Shown here: piece after piece, positions 8,601 through 18,946 of the stretch | Layout: each line of letters starts with the position of its first letter | How positions within the stretch are numbered: the first letter of the stretch is position 1 | Origin: AC-32 sp038236705 | GTDB taxonomy: Bacteria; Actinomycetota; Thermoleophilia; Gaiellales; Gaiellaceae | Direction: 5' to 3' | Length of the DNA stretch: 64,000 bases | NCBI GenBank assembly: GCA_038236705.1 | Contig: JBBRZN010000008.1 | Coordinates: forward strand, 1-64,000 | Program-made: the position numbers and the translations under genes | Notes under the pieces: generated by a model | What the model was told of the DNA's origin: nothing | Database searches by the model: none | Seen by the model: the letters and a program-made list of their open reading frames with translations, nothing else

Positions 8601-10127
8601 CTAAGCTACGCCTGCCGCGCGGGGAGCAACGATTGCTGCGCTGGGCACATGACGGCTGAGATGCTCTTTTCGATCAATCTCTTGATCACGGCCCGCCAGA
8701 ATCGCCTCGAATGCGAGCACAACGTTCGTATCAAATTGGCTCCCGACGGCTTGGGCGAGGCGTAGACGCGCCACCCGACTCGGCATTGGGTCGCGGTACG
8801 GACGATCAGAGGTCATCGCGTCATACGCGTCCGCGACAGCGATGATCCGCGAAATGAGCGGGATTTCGCTTCCTGCCTGTCCGTCTGGATAGCCTTGGCC
8901 GTCGATGCGTTCATGGTGGTGGCGGACAATTTTCGCGATCTCGGCGTAGTCCTCGACCTTCGCAAGGATCCGCTCACCAATAGCCGGATGCTGTTCCATC
9001 TGACGCCTCTCTGCGAGCGTTAGCGGGCCAGGCTTTTCTAGGAGACCCGGAGGCAGGCCGATCTTCCCAACGTCATGCACGAGCCCGCAGAGGTTGGCCA
9101 AGCCTTGATCAGCTTCGCTGAGTCCTAGGCGTCTGGCGATCGCACTCGCGTAGGCGGCGACTGCGGCTGAATGGCCAGCTGTGTACCGGTCTCTCGCGTC
9201 AAGGGTAGTGACAAGCGCCGTCGCAAACGACAGGTTCGCCGCTTCAAGCCTCTCGTTCGCGACAACAAGCTCGAGAGAAACATCGCGCTGCCGCTGGTAG
9301 AGATGAAGGACGCGCTGAAGAGCCAGGGTTGGCCCTAAAAACGTCGCCGCTGTCCAAAACGAGTAATGCTGGTACCCGTAGACCATCAAGGCCACAAGAG
9401 GGACATACAACGGCAATGAAAGGATTGTGAGAGGTCCAACCGACTTGATATATGCGCTGATCGGCGCTGATCGGCGCACCAGCAGAGTGCCAACGTTGAA
9501 AAGAGCGTCAAAGGCGACGCTCACGATTCCCGCGACGACCGTAGCGAGCGTCGCCCGACCAAAGGACGAATCGGGCCCGATCACTGAGGCCGCGAGAAGC
9601 CCTGTAAAGGCCCCGGCGAGTCCACGCGCCGGCACATAGATCGCCCAGCGCAAATAGGGCCGCCGGAAATCGAGCGCGTTTGCGCAAGCACCTACGAGAC
9701 AAGCAGCAAGAGGTCCGAAGGCGACCGCAGTGAAAACGAACGGGAGAAAAGCCACGGACGTTTCGACATTGCGAGCGACGCGTACGCTCTGACGTTCGGC
9801 AACCGATGTAACGACAGCTAGAGCGGAGAACTGCCACCACGACGGTAGTCCATAACCGTTAAGAGCCAGGGCGCTTGCTGTTGCAAGCCAGCCTGCGGTG
9901 AGTGCCAGGATCCACGCGAGCGTTCGGCGTTCTCTCACGACGAACGCGTGCGTTGCATTGAGCGAGGCGGCAACTAGTGCGCGCCAGTTGATAGTCCCCC
10001 AGAAGGGGTATAGACTCGACTCGTCGTCAGTTCCCCCTATAGGGAGGTATTCCAAAATGGCGGGATTTCGTATCCGCGTTTTCAGCCTCGTTGGCACCCT
10101 TGTCGCCCTCGCGTCTGTCGTAGGCAC
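8601..10127 (-). CDS. Membrane-anchored HD-GYP domain phosphodiesterase
   Basis: The 508-residue protein has a hydrophobic N-terminal half (about residues 65-280, several membrane segments) followed by an HD-GYP domain. The domain shows ARDRYTAGHS, the metal-binding pair in LVHDVGKIGLP, HHHERIDGQGYPDG with the GYP signature, and a final DAYDAMTSDRPYR motif. HD-GYP enzymes hydrolyse cyclic di-GMP, so this is a candidate membrane sensor that lowers that messenger. The annotated GTG start at 10127 has an AAGGA-like site upstream; a later start is possible, since a small ORF with a strong ribosome-binding site lies antisense to the first 24 codons. The gene is convergent with the LAL regulator and shares its lower G+C. 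Confidence 0.85.
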   Translation of the reverse strand: MPTTDARATRVPTRLKTRIRNPAILEYLPIGGTDDESSLYPFWGTINWRALVAASLNATHAFVVRERRTLAWILALTAGWLATASALALNGYGLPSWWQFSALAVVTSVAERQSVRVARNVETSVAFLPFVFTAVAFGPLAACLVGACANALDFRRPYLRWAIYVPARGLAGAFTGLLAASVIGPDSSFGRATLATVVAGIVSVAFDALFNVGTLLVRRSAPISAYIKSVGPLTILSLPLYVPLVALMVYGYQHYSFWTAATFLGPTLALQRVLHLYQRQRDVSLELVVANERLEAANLSFATALVTTLDARDRYTAGHSAAVAAYASAIARRLGLSEADQGLANLCGLVHDVGKIGLPPGLLEKPGPLTLAERRQMEQHPAIGERILAKVEDYAEIAKIVRHHHERIDGQGYPDGQAGSEIPLISRIIAVADAYDAMTSDRPYRDPMPSRVARLRLAQAVGSQFDTNVVLAFEAILAGRDQEIDRKEHLSRHVPSAAIVAPRAAGVA

Positions 10128-10143
10128 ATCAAAGTCCTTCTAG
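10057..10143 (+). CDS. Candidate 28-residue hydrophobic peptide antisense to the HD-GYP N-terminus
   Basis: An ATG at 10057 follows AGGGAGGT by eight bases, one of the strongest ribosome-binding sites in the window. It encodes M-A-G-F-R-I-R-V-F, a hydrophobic stretch (S-L-V-G-T-L-V-A-L-A-S-V-V-G), then T-S-K-S-F and a TAG. A TTGATA/TATAGA pair with 15-bp spacing lies upstream near 9990-10015. The product would be a membrane-active or leader-like peptide. It overlaps the HD-GYP reading frame on the other strand, so one of the two starts may be wrong. No family is recognised. Confidence 0.35.
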   Translation: MAGFRIRVFSLVGTLVALASVVGTSKSF

Positions 10144-10158
10144 GCGCCACAGCATCTG

Positions 10159-10217
10159 TTTTCCACAGCGTCCTCACATCACCCTGTTGAGGGATATCCA
10201 CAAAGCTGGGGAAAACC
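10159..10217. promoter_or_regulatory. Cluster of DnaA-box-like 9-mers upstream of the HD-GYP gene
   Basis: TTTTCCACA (10159-10167) and ATATCCACA (10194-10202) each match 8 of 9 positions of the TTATCCACA DnaA box. GCTGGGGAAAACC (10205-10217) is a weaker inverted match. They sit in the intergenic region between the HD-GYP gene and the LuxR gene at 10250. No dnaA, dnaN or rpmH gene is nearby, so this is not an obvious chromosomal origin. Confidence 0.3.
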
Positions 10218-10223
10218 GAAGTT

Positions 10224-10241
10224 CCGGGCCGCCCGGCCCGG
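10224..10241 (-). terminator. Hairpin terminator after the LuxR gene at 10250
   Basis: CCGGGCCG and CGGCCCGG form a near-perfect palindrome nine bases past the stop codon of the minus-strand LuxR gene. On that strand it is followed by AACTTCGGTTTT, giving a short T tract. Confidence 0.5.
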
Positions 10242-10249
10242 TGTACGTC

Positions 10250-10582
10250 CTAGGCGATCAGGCTACGCCTGAAGCCCACGGCTACTGCGTGCGCGCGTGA
10301 CCTCGCCTGCAATTTCGCAAGCAGGTGTCGTACGTGCGACTTGACCGTCTCCTCCGAGAGGAACAGGCGCACGCCGATCTCGCGATTGACGAGACCGTCG
10401 GAGATCAGCTGTAGAACCTCGATCTCGCGCGCCGTCGGCTCCTGCTCCAACTCCTGAAGCGGGCCGGAGAACGGAATCACCTCGCCGCCGCCACTGTCGC
10501 CGCGTCGCTTGGCGACCGCGTCGAAGCGGCGACTGTGGTCCTCGTACCGGGACAGGATCTCTTTGCGCTCTGCTGCGTCCAC
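10250..10582 (-). CDS. Small LuxR-type HTH regulator
   Basis: This 110-residue protein has a hydrophilic N-terminal third and a C-terminal LuxR/NarL helix-turn-helix: PTAREIEVLQLISDGLVNREIGVRLFLSEETVKSHVRHLLAKLQARSR. It has no receiver, PAS or ATPase domain. It is the fourth protein with a LuxR HTH in the first 10.6 kb. It may be an orphan DNA-binding protein or the effector of a separate sensor. It is followed by a hairpin terminator at 10224-10241 and is separate from the peptide transporter operon. Confidence 0.75.
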   Translation of the reverse strand: MDAAERKEILSRYEDHSRRFDAVAKRRGDSGGGEVIPFSGPLQELEQEPTAREIEVLQLISDGLVNREIGVRLFLSEETVKSHVRHLLAKLQARSRAHAVAVGFRRSLIA

Positions 10583-10716
10583 GGTAGGCCTATCGGCCTG
10601 GGTGCGCGGTCGCTTTAGCCGAAAGTCCTACCTCGTTTCAGGGATGGCCCCTACCCGCTTTGCGGCTGGGGAGAAAACGGCTTGAGAGCCAGGATTCCCA
10701 CGCGCCCCACGAAAAG

Positions 10717-12850
<2,134 letters not shown>

Positions 12851-12851
<1 letters not shown>

Positions 12852-13834
12852 CAGACCGCTCGGATCCTCGGGTCGAGGAACGCGTAGAGGAAGTCCACGA
12901 GCGCGCTGAAGACGACGATGAAGAACGCGCCGTAGAGGGTGACGCCCATGATCGGGGGCAGGTCGAGGTCGCCGACCGACTGCGCGGCGTACCACCCCAC
13001 TCCCTTGAGGCTGAAGACGGTCTCGGTGAGGATCGCGCCGCCGCCGAGGACGGCCGCGAAGTCGAGGCCGAAGAGGCTGACGATCGGGATCAGCGAGTTG
13101 CGCAGCACGTGCTTGAGCAGGACGCGGCGCGGCGCGATTCCCTTCGCGCGCGCGGTGCGTACGTAGTCCTCGTTCATCGTGTCGAGCATGTTCGAGCGCA
13201 GTACGCGCCCGTAGAAGCCGATGAAGAGCACCGAGAGGCAGAACCAGGGCAGGATCAGGTGGTAGGCCCACTGCACCGGGCTGACCGTGAGCCCTACGTA
13301 CTCGCCGTCGGGGAAGGGCGGGTTGTTGGGCTTCTCGGCGAGGAAGTAGCGCATGACGATTCCGAGCCAGAAGACCGGCATCGAGATGCCGATCAAGGCG
13401 AAGGTCGTGATTAACCGGTCGGAGAACCTCCCTGCGGTCACCGCCGAGAAGATGCCGACGAGGATTCCGAAGAAGAGCCAGATGATCCCGGCACCGATGC
13501 AGAGGGAGAGCGTCGCCGGGATCCCCTTCTTGATCTCCTTGGCGACGTTCTGCCGGTTCTGGAAGGAGGTGAGGATGTCGTACTCGCCGCGCTTCCCGGG
13601 CAGGATGCCGTTGGCGGCCTTCTCCATCATCTTCACGTACTGGACGTAGAAGGGGCGGTCGAAGCCCCATTTGTGGCGGATGTTCTGGACGTTCTCGCGG
13701 GTCGGGTTCTTGCCGGCCATCCGCGAGGCCGGGTCGCCGCCGGGCACGAGGATGAAGATCACGAAGACGAGCAGGCTGACCGCGAAGAGGACGGCGAGCA
13801 TCCCGATGAAACGGCGGAGGATGAACGGGAGCAT
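12851..13834 (-). CDS. Peptide ABC transporter permease (DppB type)
   Basis: This 327-residue inner-membrane protein has the DppB/OppB layout: an N-terminal transmembrane segment (MLPFILRRFIGMLAVLFAVSLLVFVIF), a long extracytoplasmic stretch, then a five-helix transport core. The core contains the EAA-like coupling loop (EDYVRTARAKGIAPRRVLLKHVLRNSLIP). It forms the translocation pore with the DppC-type partner at 14001. The 166-bp gap between them (13835-14000) contains only a 7-bp hairpin (13908-13924). The extracytoplasmic loop carries N-P-T-R-E-N-V-Q and K-R-G-E-Y-D segments that are usual for long DppB loops. Confidence 0.92.
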
Positions 13835-14000
13835 CAGCGGTCACCGCCCGTGCAGGTCGTGCTCGCGAGCCGCGAAAAGCAAGGTGGCCTAGGACGCAGG
13901 GAGTGGTCGTAGCCGGAGGCTACGGCCGCGACTGAGGACGACGGCCACCGCCGCTTTGCAGCGCCCTCGCGAGTGCGAGATGTGCGGGCGGGGGCCGCGA

Positions 14001-15089
14001 TCAATGCTCGATCCTCACTTTGGCGCGCGGGTCGAGGGCGTCACGCAGGCCGTCGCCGAAGATGTTCAGCGAGAGCACCGTCAGCACGATGGCGATCCCG
14101 GGCACGAGCGTCAGCCACGGGGCGGACACGATCTGCTCCTGGCCGCTCGAGATCAGGTTTCCCCAGGAAGGATCCGGCAGCCTCACTCCGGCGCCGAGGA
14201 ACGAGAGCCCGGCCTCGGTGAGGATGTTGTTCGCGATGATCAGCGTGAAGAAGACGAGGACGGTCGAGGCGATGTTGGGCAGCAGGTCGGAGAACATGAT
14301 CCGGATCGGACCCGCCCCCGAGCCGACCGCGGCCTCGACGAACTCCTTCTGGCGCAGCGAGAGGACCTGGCCGCGCACGGGTCGCCCGACGTAGGGGATC
14401 AGGACGTACGAGATCACCAGGGTCGGGATCCAGAGGCTGCCGGCGTCGATGTTGATGCCGAAGTGGTGGAAGCCGTTGATCGACAGCGCGCTCCCGAGCG
14501 CGATCGCGAGCAGCAGGACGGGGAAGGCCCAGATCAGGTCGAAGGAGCGCGTGATGATCCAGTCCACCCAGCCGCCGAAGAAGCCCGCCAGAAGCGCGAG
14601 CACGACCGCGAAGAACGTGCAGATGAGCGCCGAGCCGATCCCGATCTTCAGCGAGTTGAGCCCGCCGTAGAGCATGCGCACGGCGACGTCGCGGCCGAGG
14701 TTGTCGGAGCCGAGCACGAACTTCCCGCCCGCGTGCCACCAGGTCGGGCCGAGGATGGTCACTGCCTTGACCGTGAACTCGCCGCTCTTCGCGTCGTACA
14801 CCGCGCCGCCGCCGATCACGTCCTTGAGCTTGCCGTTGACGCTCACCTGCTCGGCCACGTGCGTCTCGTTCGGGCCTGTGTGGGCGACGTGGTGGGCGTA
14901 GACCGGCGCGAGGGCGCAGGCCGTCAGGATCACGACGAAGACGAAGAGGGAGAAGAGAGCGAGGTAGTTGCGCCGCAGGCGCCGCCAGGCGAGGTACCAC
15001 GGGCTGCGACCGACGATCGCAACCTCGTGCTCCTCGGCCGCCAGGACCGCCGCGGTGTCGAGAGAGAGTTCGGTTGCGGGCTCGGCCAT
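14001..15089 (-). CDS. Peptide ABC transporter permease (DppC type)
   Basis: The 362-residue protein has a soluble N-terminus, a first transmembrane segment (YLALFSLFVFVVILTACALAPVYAH), a periplasmic insertion and the C-terminal permease core. The EAA loop reads QKEFVEAAVGSGAGPIRIMFSDLLPN and the end is GLRDALDPRAKVRIEH, as in DppC proteins. I chose the ATG at 15089 (MAEPATELSLDT) over an upstream in-frame GTG at 15200, because the longer version overlaps the binding-protein gene and encodes atypical residues. A strong 14-bp hairpin (15115-15146) separates it from the binding-protein gene upstream. Confidence 0.9.
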   Translation of the reverse strand: MAEPATELSLDTAAVLAAEEHEVAIVGRSPWYLAWRRLRRNYLALFSLFVFVVILTACALAPVYAHHVAHTGPNETHVAEQVSVNGKLKDVIGGGAVYDAKSGEFTVKAVTILGPTWWHAGGKFVLGSDNLGRDVAVRMLYGGLNSLKIGIGSALICTFFAVVLALLAGFFGGWVDWIITRSFDLIWAFPVLLLAIALGSALSINGFHHFGINIDAGSLWIPTLVISYVLIPYVGRPVRGQVLSLRQKEFVEAAVGSGAGPIRIMFSDLLPNIASTVLVFFTLIIANNILTEAGLSFLGAGVRLPDPSWGNLISSGQEQIVSAPWLTLVPGIAIVLTVLSLNIFGDGLRDALDPRAKVRIEH

Positions 15090-15114
15090 TGCCTGGGTTT
15101 GCGGCGAGTCTAGT

Positions 15115-15146
15115 GAAGTGAGGGCGCCCGCAGGCGCCCTCACTTC
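15115..15146 (-). terminator. 14-bp intercistronic hairpin between binding protein and permease genes
   Basis: GAAGTGAGGGCGCC and GGCGCCCTCACTTC form a perfect 14-bp stem around CGCA. It lies 19 bases after the stop of the binding-protein gene and 25 bases before the permease ATG. There is no T tract. Such hairpins after binding-protein genes often act as partial terminators or mRNA stabilisers that keep binding protein in excess over permease. Confidence 0.6.
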
Positions 15147-15165
15147 GTGTCGTTTCCCTACCTCG

Positions 15166-16806
15166 CTACTTCCGGCACAGACGTGTCCAGTCGATGCCAT
15201 ACAGGAGCTGGACGTGGATGCAGCCCATCTTCTTGGTGAAGTACTCCGGGAAGACGCGGTTCGACCACGGCGCCCACGGAGCGTCCTGCATGATCGACTT
15301 CTCGACTGCCGCCCACCGCTGGTTGACGGCCGTCGTCAGGACCGGAGCCTTCTTCAGGCTCTCGATCGCGCTGTTGACCTTCTTGTTGCTGTAGTAGGCG
15401 TAGTTGTTGTTGTCCTGATCGACGATGCGGTTGCCGTTGAGCAGCACATCGAACCAGTCGAGCGGGTGCGGGTAGTCCTCCAGCCAGCGGGCCCAGCCCG
15501 TCTGCGCCTTCGTGTCCCGCTTGCCGATCGTCGTGTAGTAGGTCGCCCGCGGAAGCGTCGTCAGCTTGGCGTCGAGGCCGATGCTGTTCAGGACGCTCGT
15601 GTAGTACTGAGCGGCCGTCAGGGCATCGGAGACCTCGCGCGTCCACACCGTGACGTTCGCGCCCTTGGCGCCGGCGGCGGTGATCATCTGCCGGGCCTTG
15701 GCGACGTTGTGCGTGTACAGATCCAGCTTCCGGTACGACGGATACGTCGGCGGAAGGATGTTCTGTGTCGGCTGACCGAGACCGCCCCAGACGAGCGTCT
15801 GCAACGCCTTGCGGTCGATGGCGTAGTTGACCGCCTGGCGGACCTTCAGCTTGTTGAAGGGCGCCACGTTGACGTTCATCCAGAAGTAGTACGTGTTCGC
15901 GGTCTTGCGCAGGACCAGCTTGCCCCTGCTCTTGGCGCTTGCGATCCGGTCGGGCGGGATGGCGCCGTTGGAGTAGTCCGCCGAGCCGCTGACCACGCGC
16001 TGCGTCGCCGTGTTGGCGTCACCGATCAGGCTGACGTCGACCCGGTTGGGGTTCCCGCGCGGAATGTCCTTCGTCGGCTTGAAGAACCTGTTCCGCAACA
16101 TCGCGAACCCGCGGTTGGGGTCGTACCCGACGATGCGGTACGGGCCCGTCGCCGGGATGTTGCCGTTGTGGATCGCGGGGGACGTCCCGGCCGGCACCGG
16201 CGCGGCGAAGAGCAGTGCCAGGATGGTCAGGAAGTCGCCTCGCGGCTTGGCCATCTTGATCGTGATCGTTCGCTTGGCGTTGTTCGCGGTGATGCCGGAG
16301 ATGTCCCCGCCGGCAGTCGGATGGGCCGCGTAGGCGGCCGCTCCCGCGATGTCGGTGTAGAAGCCGACACCCTGGCCGGTCGCCAGGAATCCGCGCTTGA
16401 TCGCGAACTCGAAATCGGACGCCTTCAGCTTCGCGCCGTTCGAGTATCTGATTCCCTTGCGCAGCTTGAACTTGTAGACCTTGCCATTCGCGGAAATCGA
16501 CGGCAACGACGCAGCGAGTCCCGGCACGAGCTTGTAACCGCCCGGCCCGTCCACGTGCCGGTAGGTGAGCAGCGTCTCCCAGACGTTCCACATCGCCCAC
16601 CAGCTCTGGCCCGTGTACGCCTGCTGCGGGTCCAGATAGTCGACCGTGTCGAGCACCGCCTTCAGCGTTCCGACGGACTTCTGTGCCTGCATCGGTGCCG
16701 CTTTCGTGCGGTTTGCCGCGACTCCGTACGCCGCGACCATCAGCGAGAACCCGGCGGCCAGAGCGAGAACGCTCAGGAGCCAGGTCCATCGTCCCTTCCT
16801 AGTCAT
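15166..16806 (-). CDS. Extracellular peptide-binding protein (SBP family 5)
   Basis: The 546-residue protein is an extracytoplasmic solute-binding protein of family 5 (DppA/OppA-like). It opens with a positively charged MTRKGR and a hydrophobic helix (WLLSVLALAAGFSLMVAAYGVA); no lipobox cysteine is visible, so it may be a secreted or anchored form. Family features include YKFKLRKGIRYSNGAKLKASDFEFAIKR, the ATGPYRI region and an NYAIDRKAL segment. It should bind peptides or similar ligands for the DppB/DppC pair downstream. It is the second binding protein in the cluster and has its own permease pair and a hairpin after its stop codon. Confidence 0.9.
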   Translation of the reverse strand: MTRKGRWTWLLSVLALAAGFSLMVAAYGVAANRTKAAPMQAQKSVGTLKAVLDTVDYLDPQQAYTGQSWWAMWNVWETLLTYRHVDGPGGYKLVPGLAASLPSISANGKVYKFKLRKGIRYSNGAKLKASDFEFAIKRGFLATGQGVGFYTDIAGAAAYAAHPTAGGDISGITANNAKRTITIKMAKPRGDFLTILALLFAAPVPAGTSPAIHNGNIPATGPYRIVGYDPNRGFAMLRNRFFKPTKDIPRGNPNRVDVSLIGDANTATQRVVSGSADYSNGAIPPDRIASAKSRGKLVLRKTANTYYFWMNVNVAPFNKLKVRQAVNYAIDRKALQTLVWGGLGQPTQNILPPTYPSYRKLDLYTHNVAKARQMITAAGAKGANVTVWTREVSDALTAAQYYTSVLNSIGLDAKLTTLPRATYYTTIGKRDTKAQTGWARWLEDYPHPLDWFDVLLNGNRIVDQDNNNYAYYSNKKVNSAIESLKKAPVLTTAVNQRWAAVEKSIMQDAPWAPWSNRVFPEYFTKKMGCIHVQLLYGIDWTRLCRK

Positions 16807-16885
16807 TGCACCTCCCCGTAGCTAAAACCCCGTCGCTTGCTGGGGCCAATCTTCGCAAAGTGGAGACGTTCTGGCCAGCATTCGG

Positions 16886-17857
16886 TTAGCTCGGCCTGAT
16901 CCGGGGGTCGAGGCGCGCGTAGACGATGTCCACGAGCGCGCTCATGATCGTGATGAAGAAGGCCCCGTAGATCACCGTCGCCATGATCACCGGGAGGTCG
17001 AGTTGCTGGAGCGACTGGAACGTGAGGCGCCCGACGCCGGGGAGGCCGAAGACGACCTCGGTCAGGAGCGCGCCGCCGCCCACGAGGAAGCCGAAGTCGA
17101 GGCCGAAGAGCGAGACGAACGTGATCATCGAGTTGCGCAGCATGTGCTTGAGCAGCACGCGCCGGGGCGGCAGGCCCTTGGCTCTCGCGGTGCGGACGTA
17201 GTCCTCGTTCTGGATGTCGAGCAGGTTCGCCCGCAGCACGCGCGCGTAGAACCCGATGTAGAGCACCGAGAGCGTGATCCACGGGATGATCAGGTGCAGG
17301 AACCACTGCCACGGGTTCGCGGTGAACGGCGTGTACCCGAGCGGCGGCACCCAGCTGAAGAGGAACGTGTCGTGCAGCCGGTCCTGCGTGATCAGGTTCA
17401 GCACCTCCCCGAGCCAGAACACCGGCATCGAGATGCCGATCAGCGCGACGATCATCAATAACGGGTCGACGACCGTGCCCTTGAACGTCACGGCCAGCAG
17501 CCCCATCCCGATGCTCACGACCACCCAGAGAACCGCGGCGCCCAGCACCAGCGAGAAGGTCACCGGAGCGGCGCTCGTGATCGCCGGGACGACCTTCAGC
17601 GCCTGGTTGCCGTACGAGACGAGGTCGCGCGAGATGAAGAGCCGCTTCATCATCAGGCCGTAGCGCACGGGCAGCGGGCGGTCGAGCCCGAACTCGTGCT
17701 TGACCGCCGCGACGGTCTCCGGCGACGGGTTGCGTCCTGCGAGGCGGGCGCTCGGGTCGATGCCGGGGGTGGCGAAGAAGAGCAGGAAGACGACGACCGT
17801 GATCGTGAAGAGCACGATCACGAGGCCGATGAATCTCCTGACGACGAATGCGAACAC
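16886..17857 (-). CDS. Peptide ABC transporter permease (DppB type), second set
   Basis: This 323-residue membrane protein resembles the DppB protein at 12851. It starts with MFAFVVRRFIGLVIVLFTITVVVFLLFF and has the EAA loop EDYVRTARAKGLPPRRVLLKHMLRNSMITF. The C-terminal segment is ARLDPRIRPS. It lies six bases downstream of the DppC-type gene at 17864 and upstream of the second binding-protein gene. The close similarity of the two permease sets suggests tandem duplication of an ancestral operon that kept only one ATPase pair. Confidence 0.92.
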   Translation of the reverse strand: MFAFVVRRFIGLVIVLFTITVVVFLLFFATPGIDPSARLAGRNPSPETVAAVKHEFGLDRPLPVRYGLMMKRLFISRDLVSYGNQALKVVPAITSAAPVTFSLVLGAAVLWVVVSIGMGLLAVTFKGTVVDPLLMIVALIGISMPVFWLGEVLNLITQDRLHDTFLFSWVPPLGYTPFTANPWQWFLHLIIPWITLSVLYIGFYARVLRANLLDIQNEDYVRTARAKGLPPRRVLLKHMLRNSMITFVSLFGLDFGFLVGGGALLTEVVFGLPGVGRLTFQSLQQLDLPVIMATVIYGAFFITIMSALVDIVYARLDPRIRPS

Positions 17858-17863
17858 GGCGGG

Positions 17864-18928
17864 CTACTCCTTGACGCGCACCCTGGCGCGTGGGTCGAGC
17901 GCATCGCGGACGCCGTCGCCGAGAACGTTCAGCGACAGCACCGTGAGCACGATCATGATCCCGGGCGCGATCGCCACCCACGGGCGCGTGTAGAGCAGGC
18001 CCTGGCCGTCCTCGATGACCGTGCCCCAGCTGGCCTGCGGCGGCTGCACGCCGATCGAGAGGAACGACAGAGCCGACTCGGTCAGCACCGTCGTCGCGAT
18101 CATCAGCGGGAGCATCACGATCACCGTCGAGATCACGTTCGGGAGGATCTCGGCGAACATCAGGCGCATGTTCGAGGCACCCTGCGAGATGGACGCCTCG
18201 ACGTACTCCTTCTCGCGGACCGAGAGCACCTGGCCCCGCACGGGGCGGAAGACGTAGGGGATGTAGACGAGCGCGATGATCAGGGTGGGCACCCAGAGGC
18301 TCGAGGCGTTGAGGTGGGCGAAGCCGAGGTTCAACCCGCCCGGGGTCGTCAACAGGACGGTCGCGAGCGTGATCGCGAGCAGGTAGACGGGGAACGCCCA
18401 GATCAGGTCCATCGCGCGGGAGAGGCCCGCGTCGAGCCACCCGCGGAAGAAGCCGGCGAGCAGCGCGAGCACCAGCGCGAGCAGGCAGCAGATGACCGCC
18501 GAGCCGATGCCGATCTCCAGGGAGGCGCGGCCGCCGTAGAGCACGCGCGCCGCCACGTCGCGGCCCTGGTTGTCGGCGCCCAGGAGGTAGTTCGCGTGCC
18601 ACGTCGGACCGATCGGCACCTCCCCGAGGCCGAGCTCGCCGCCTCCCTGCTGGATCACGTCGACCTTCTTCCCGTCGACGGTCGTCGTGGCCGAGATGTG
18701 GGAGTCGAACGGGTCGGTATGAGCGATCCGATGGGCGTAGGCCGGCGCGAGGAAGCTGACTACGACGATCAGCAGGAAGAGCACGAGCGCCGCCAGCGCG
18801 ATCCGGTCCCGCACGAGACGACGCCCGGCGATGCGCCAGGGGCTCCGACCGGAGATCTCCCTGGCGCTCTCGCCGGGCGCCAGAAGTGATTCGGGTTCCG
18901 GCTCCGGCTCGTACGCGAACTCAGCCAC
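17864..18928 (-). CDS. Peptide ABC transporter permease (DppC type), second set
   Basis: The 354-residue protein has an acidic N-terminal tail (MAEFAYEPEPEPESLL), a first membrane span (IALAALVLFLLIVVVSFLAPAYAH), a periplasmic segment and the permease core. The coupling loop is EKEYVEASISQGASNMRLMFAEILPN and the end is GVRDALDPRARVRVKE. It matches the DppC partner at 14001 in layout and motifs. The gene follows its binding-protein gene by 18 bases and precedes the DppB gene by six, consistent with one transcript. Confidence 0.92.
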   Translation of the reverse strand: MAEFAYEPEPEPESLLAPGESAREISGRSPWRIAGRRLVRDRIALAALVLFLLIVVVSFLAPAYAHRIAHTDPFDSHISATTTVDGKKVDVIQQGGGELGLGEVPIGPTWHANYLLGADNQGRDVAARVLYGGRASLEIGIGSAVICCLLALVLALLAGFFRGWLDAGLSRAMDLIWAFPVYLLAITLATVLLTTPGGLNLGFAHLNASSLWVPTLIIALVYIPYVFRPVRGQVLSVREKEYVEASISQGASNMRLMFAEILPNVISTVIVMLPLMIATTVLTESALSFLSIGVQPPQASWGTVIEDGQGLLYTRPWVAIAPGIMIVLTVLSLNVLGDGVRDALDPRARVRVKE

Positions 18929-18946
18929 GCGCCGTCCCCGTCGTGA

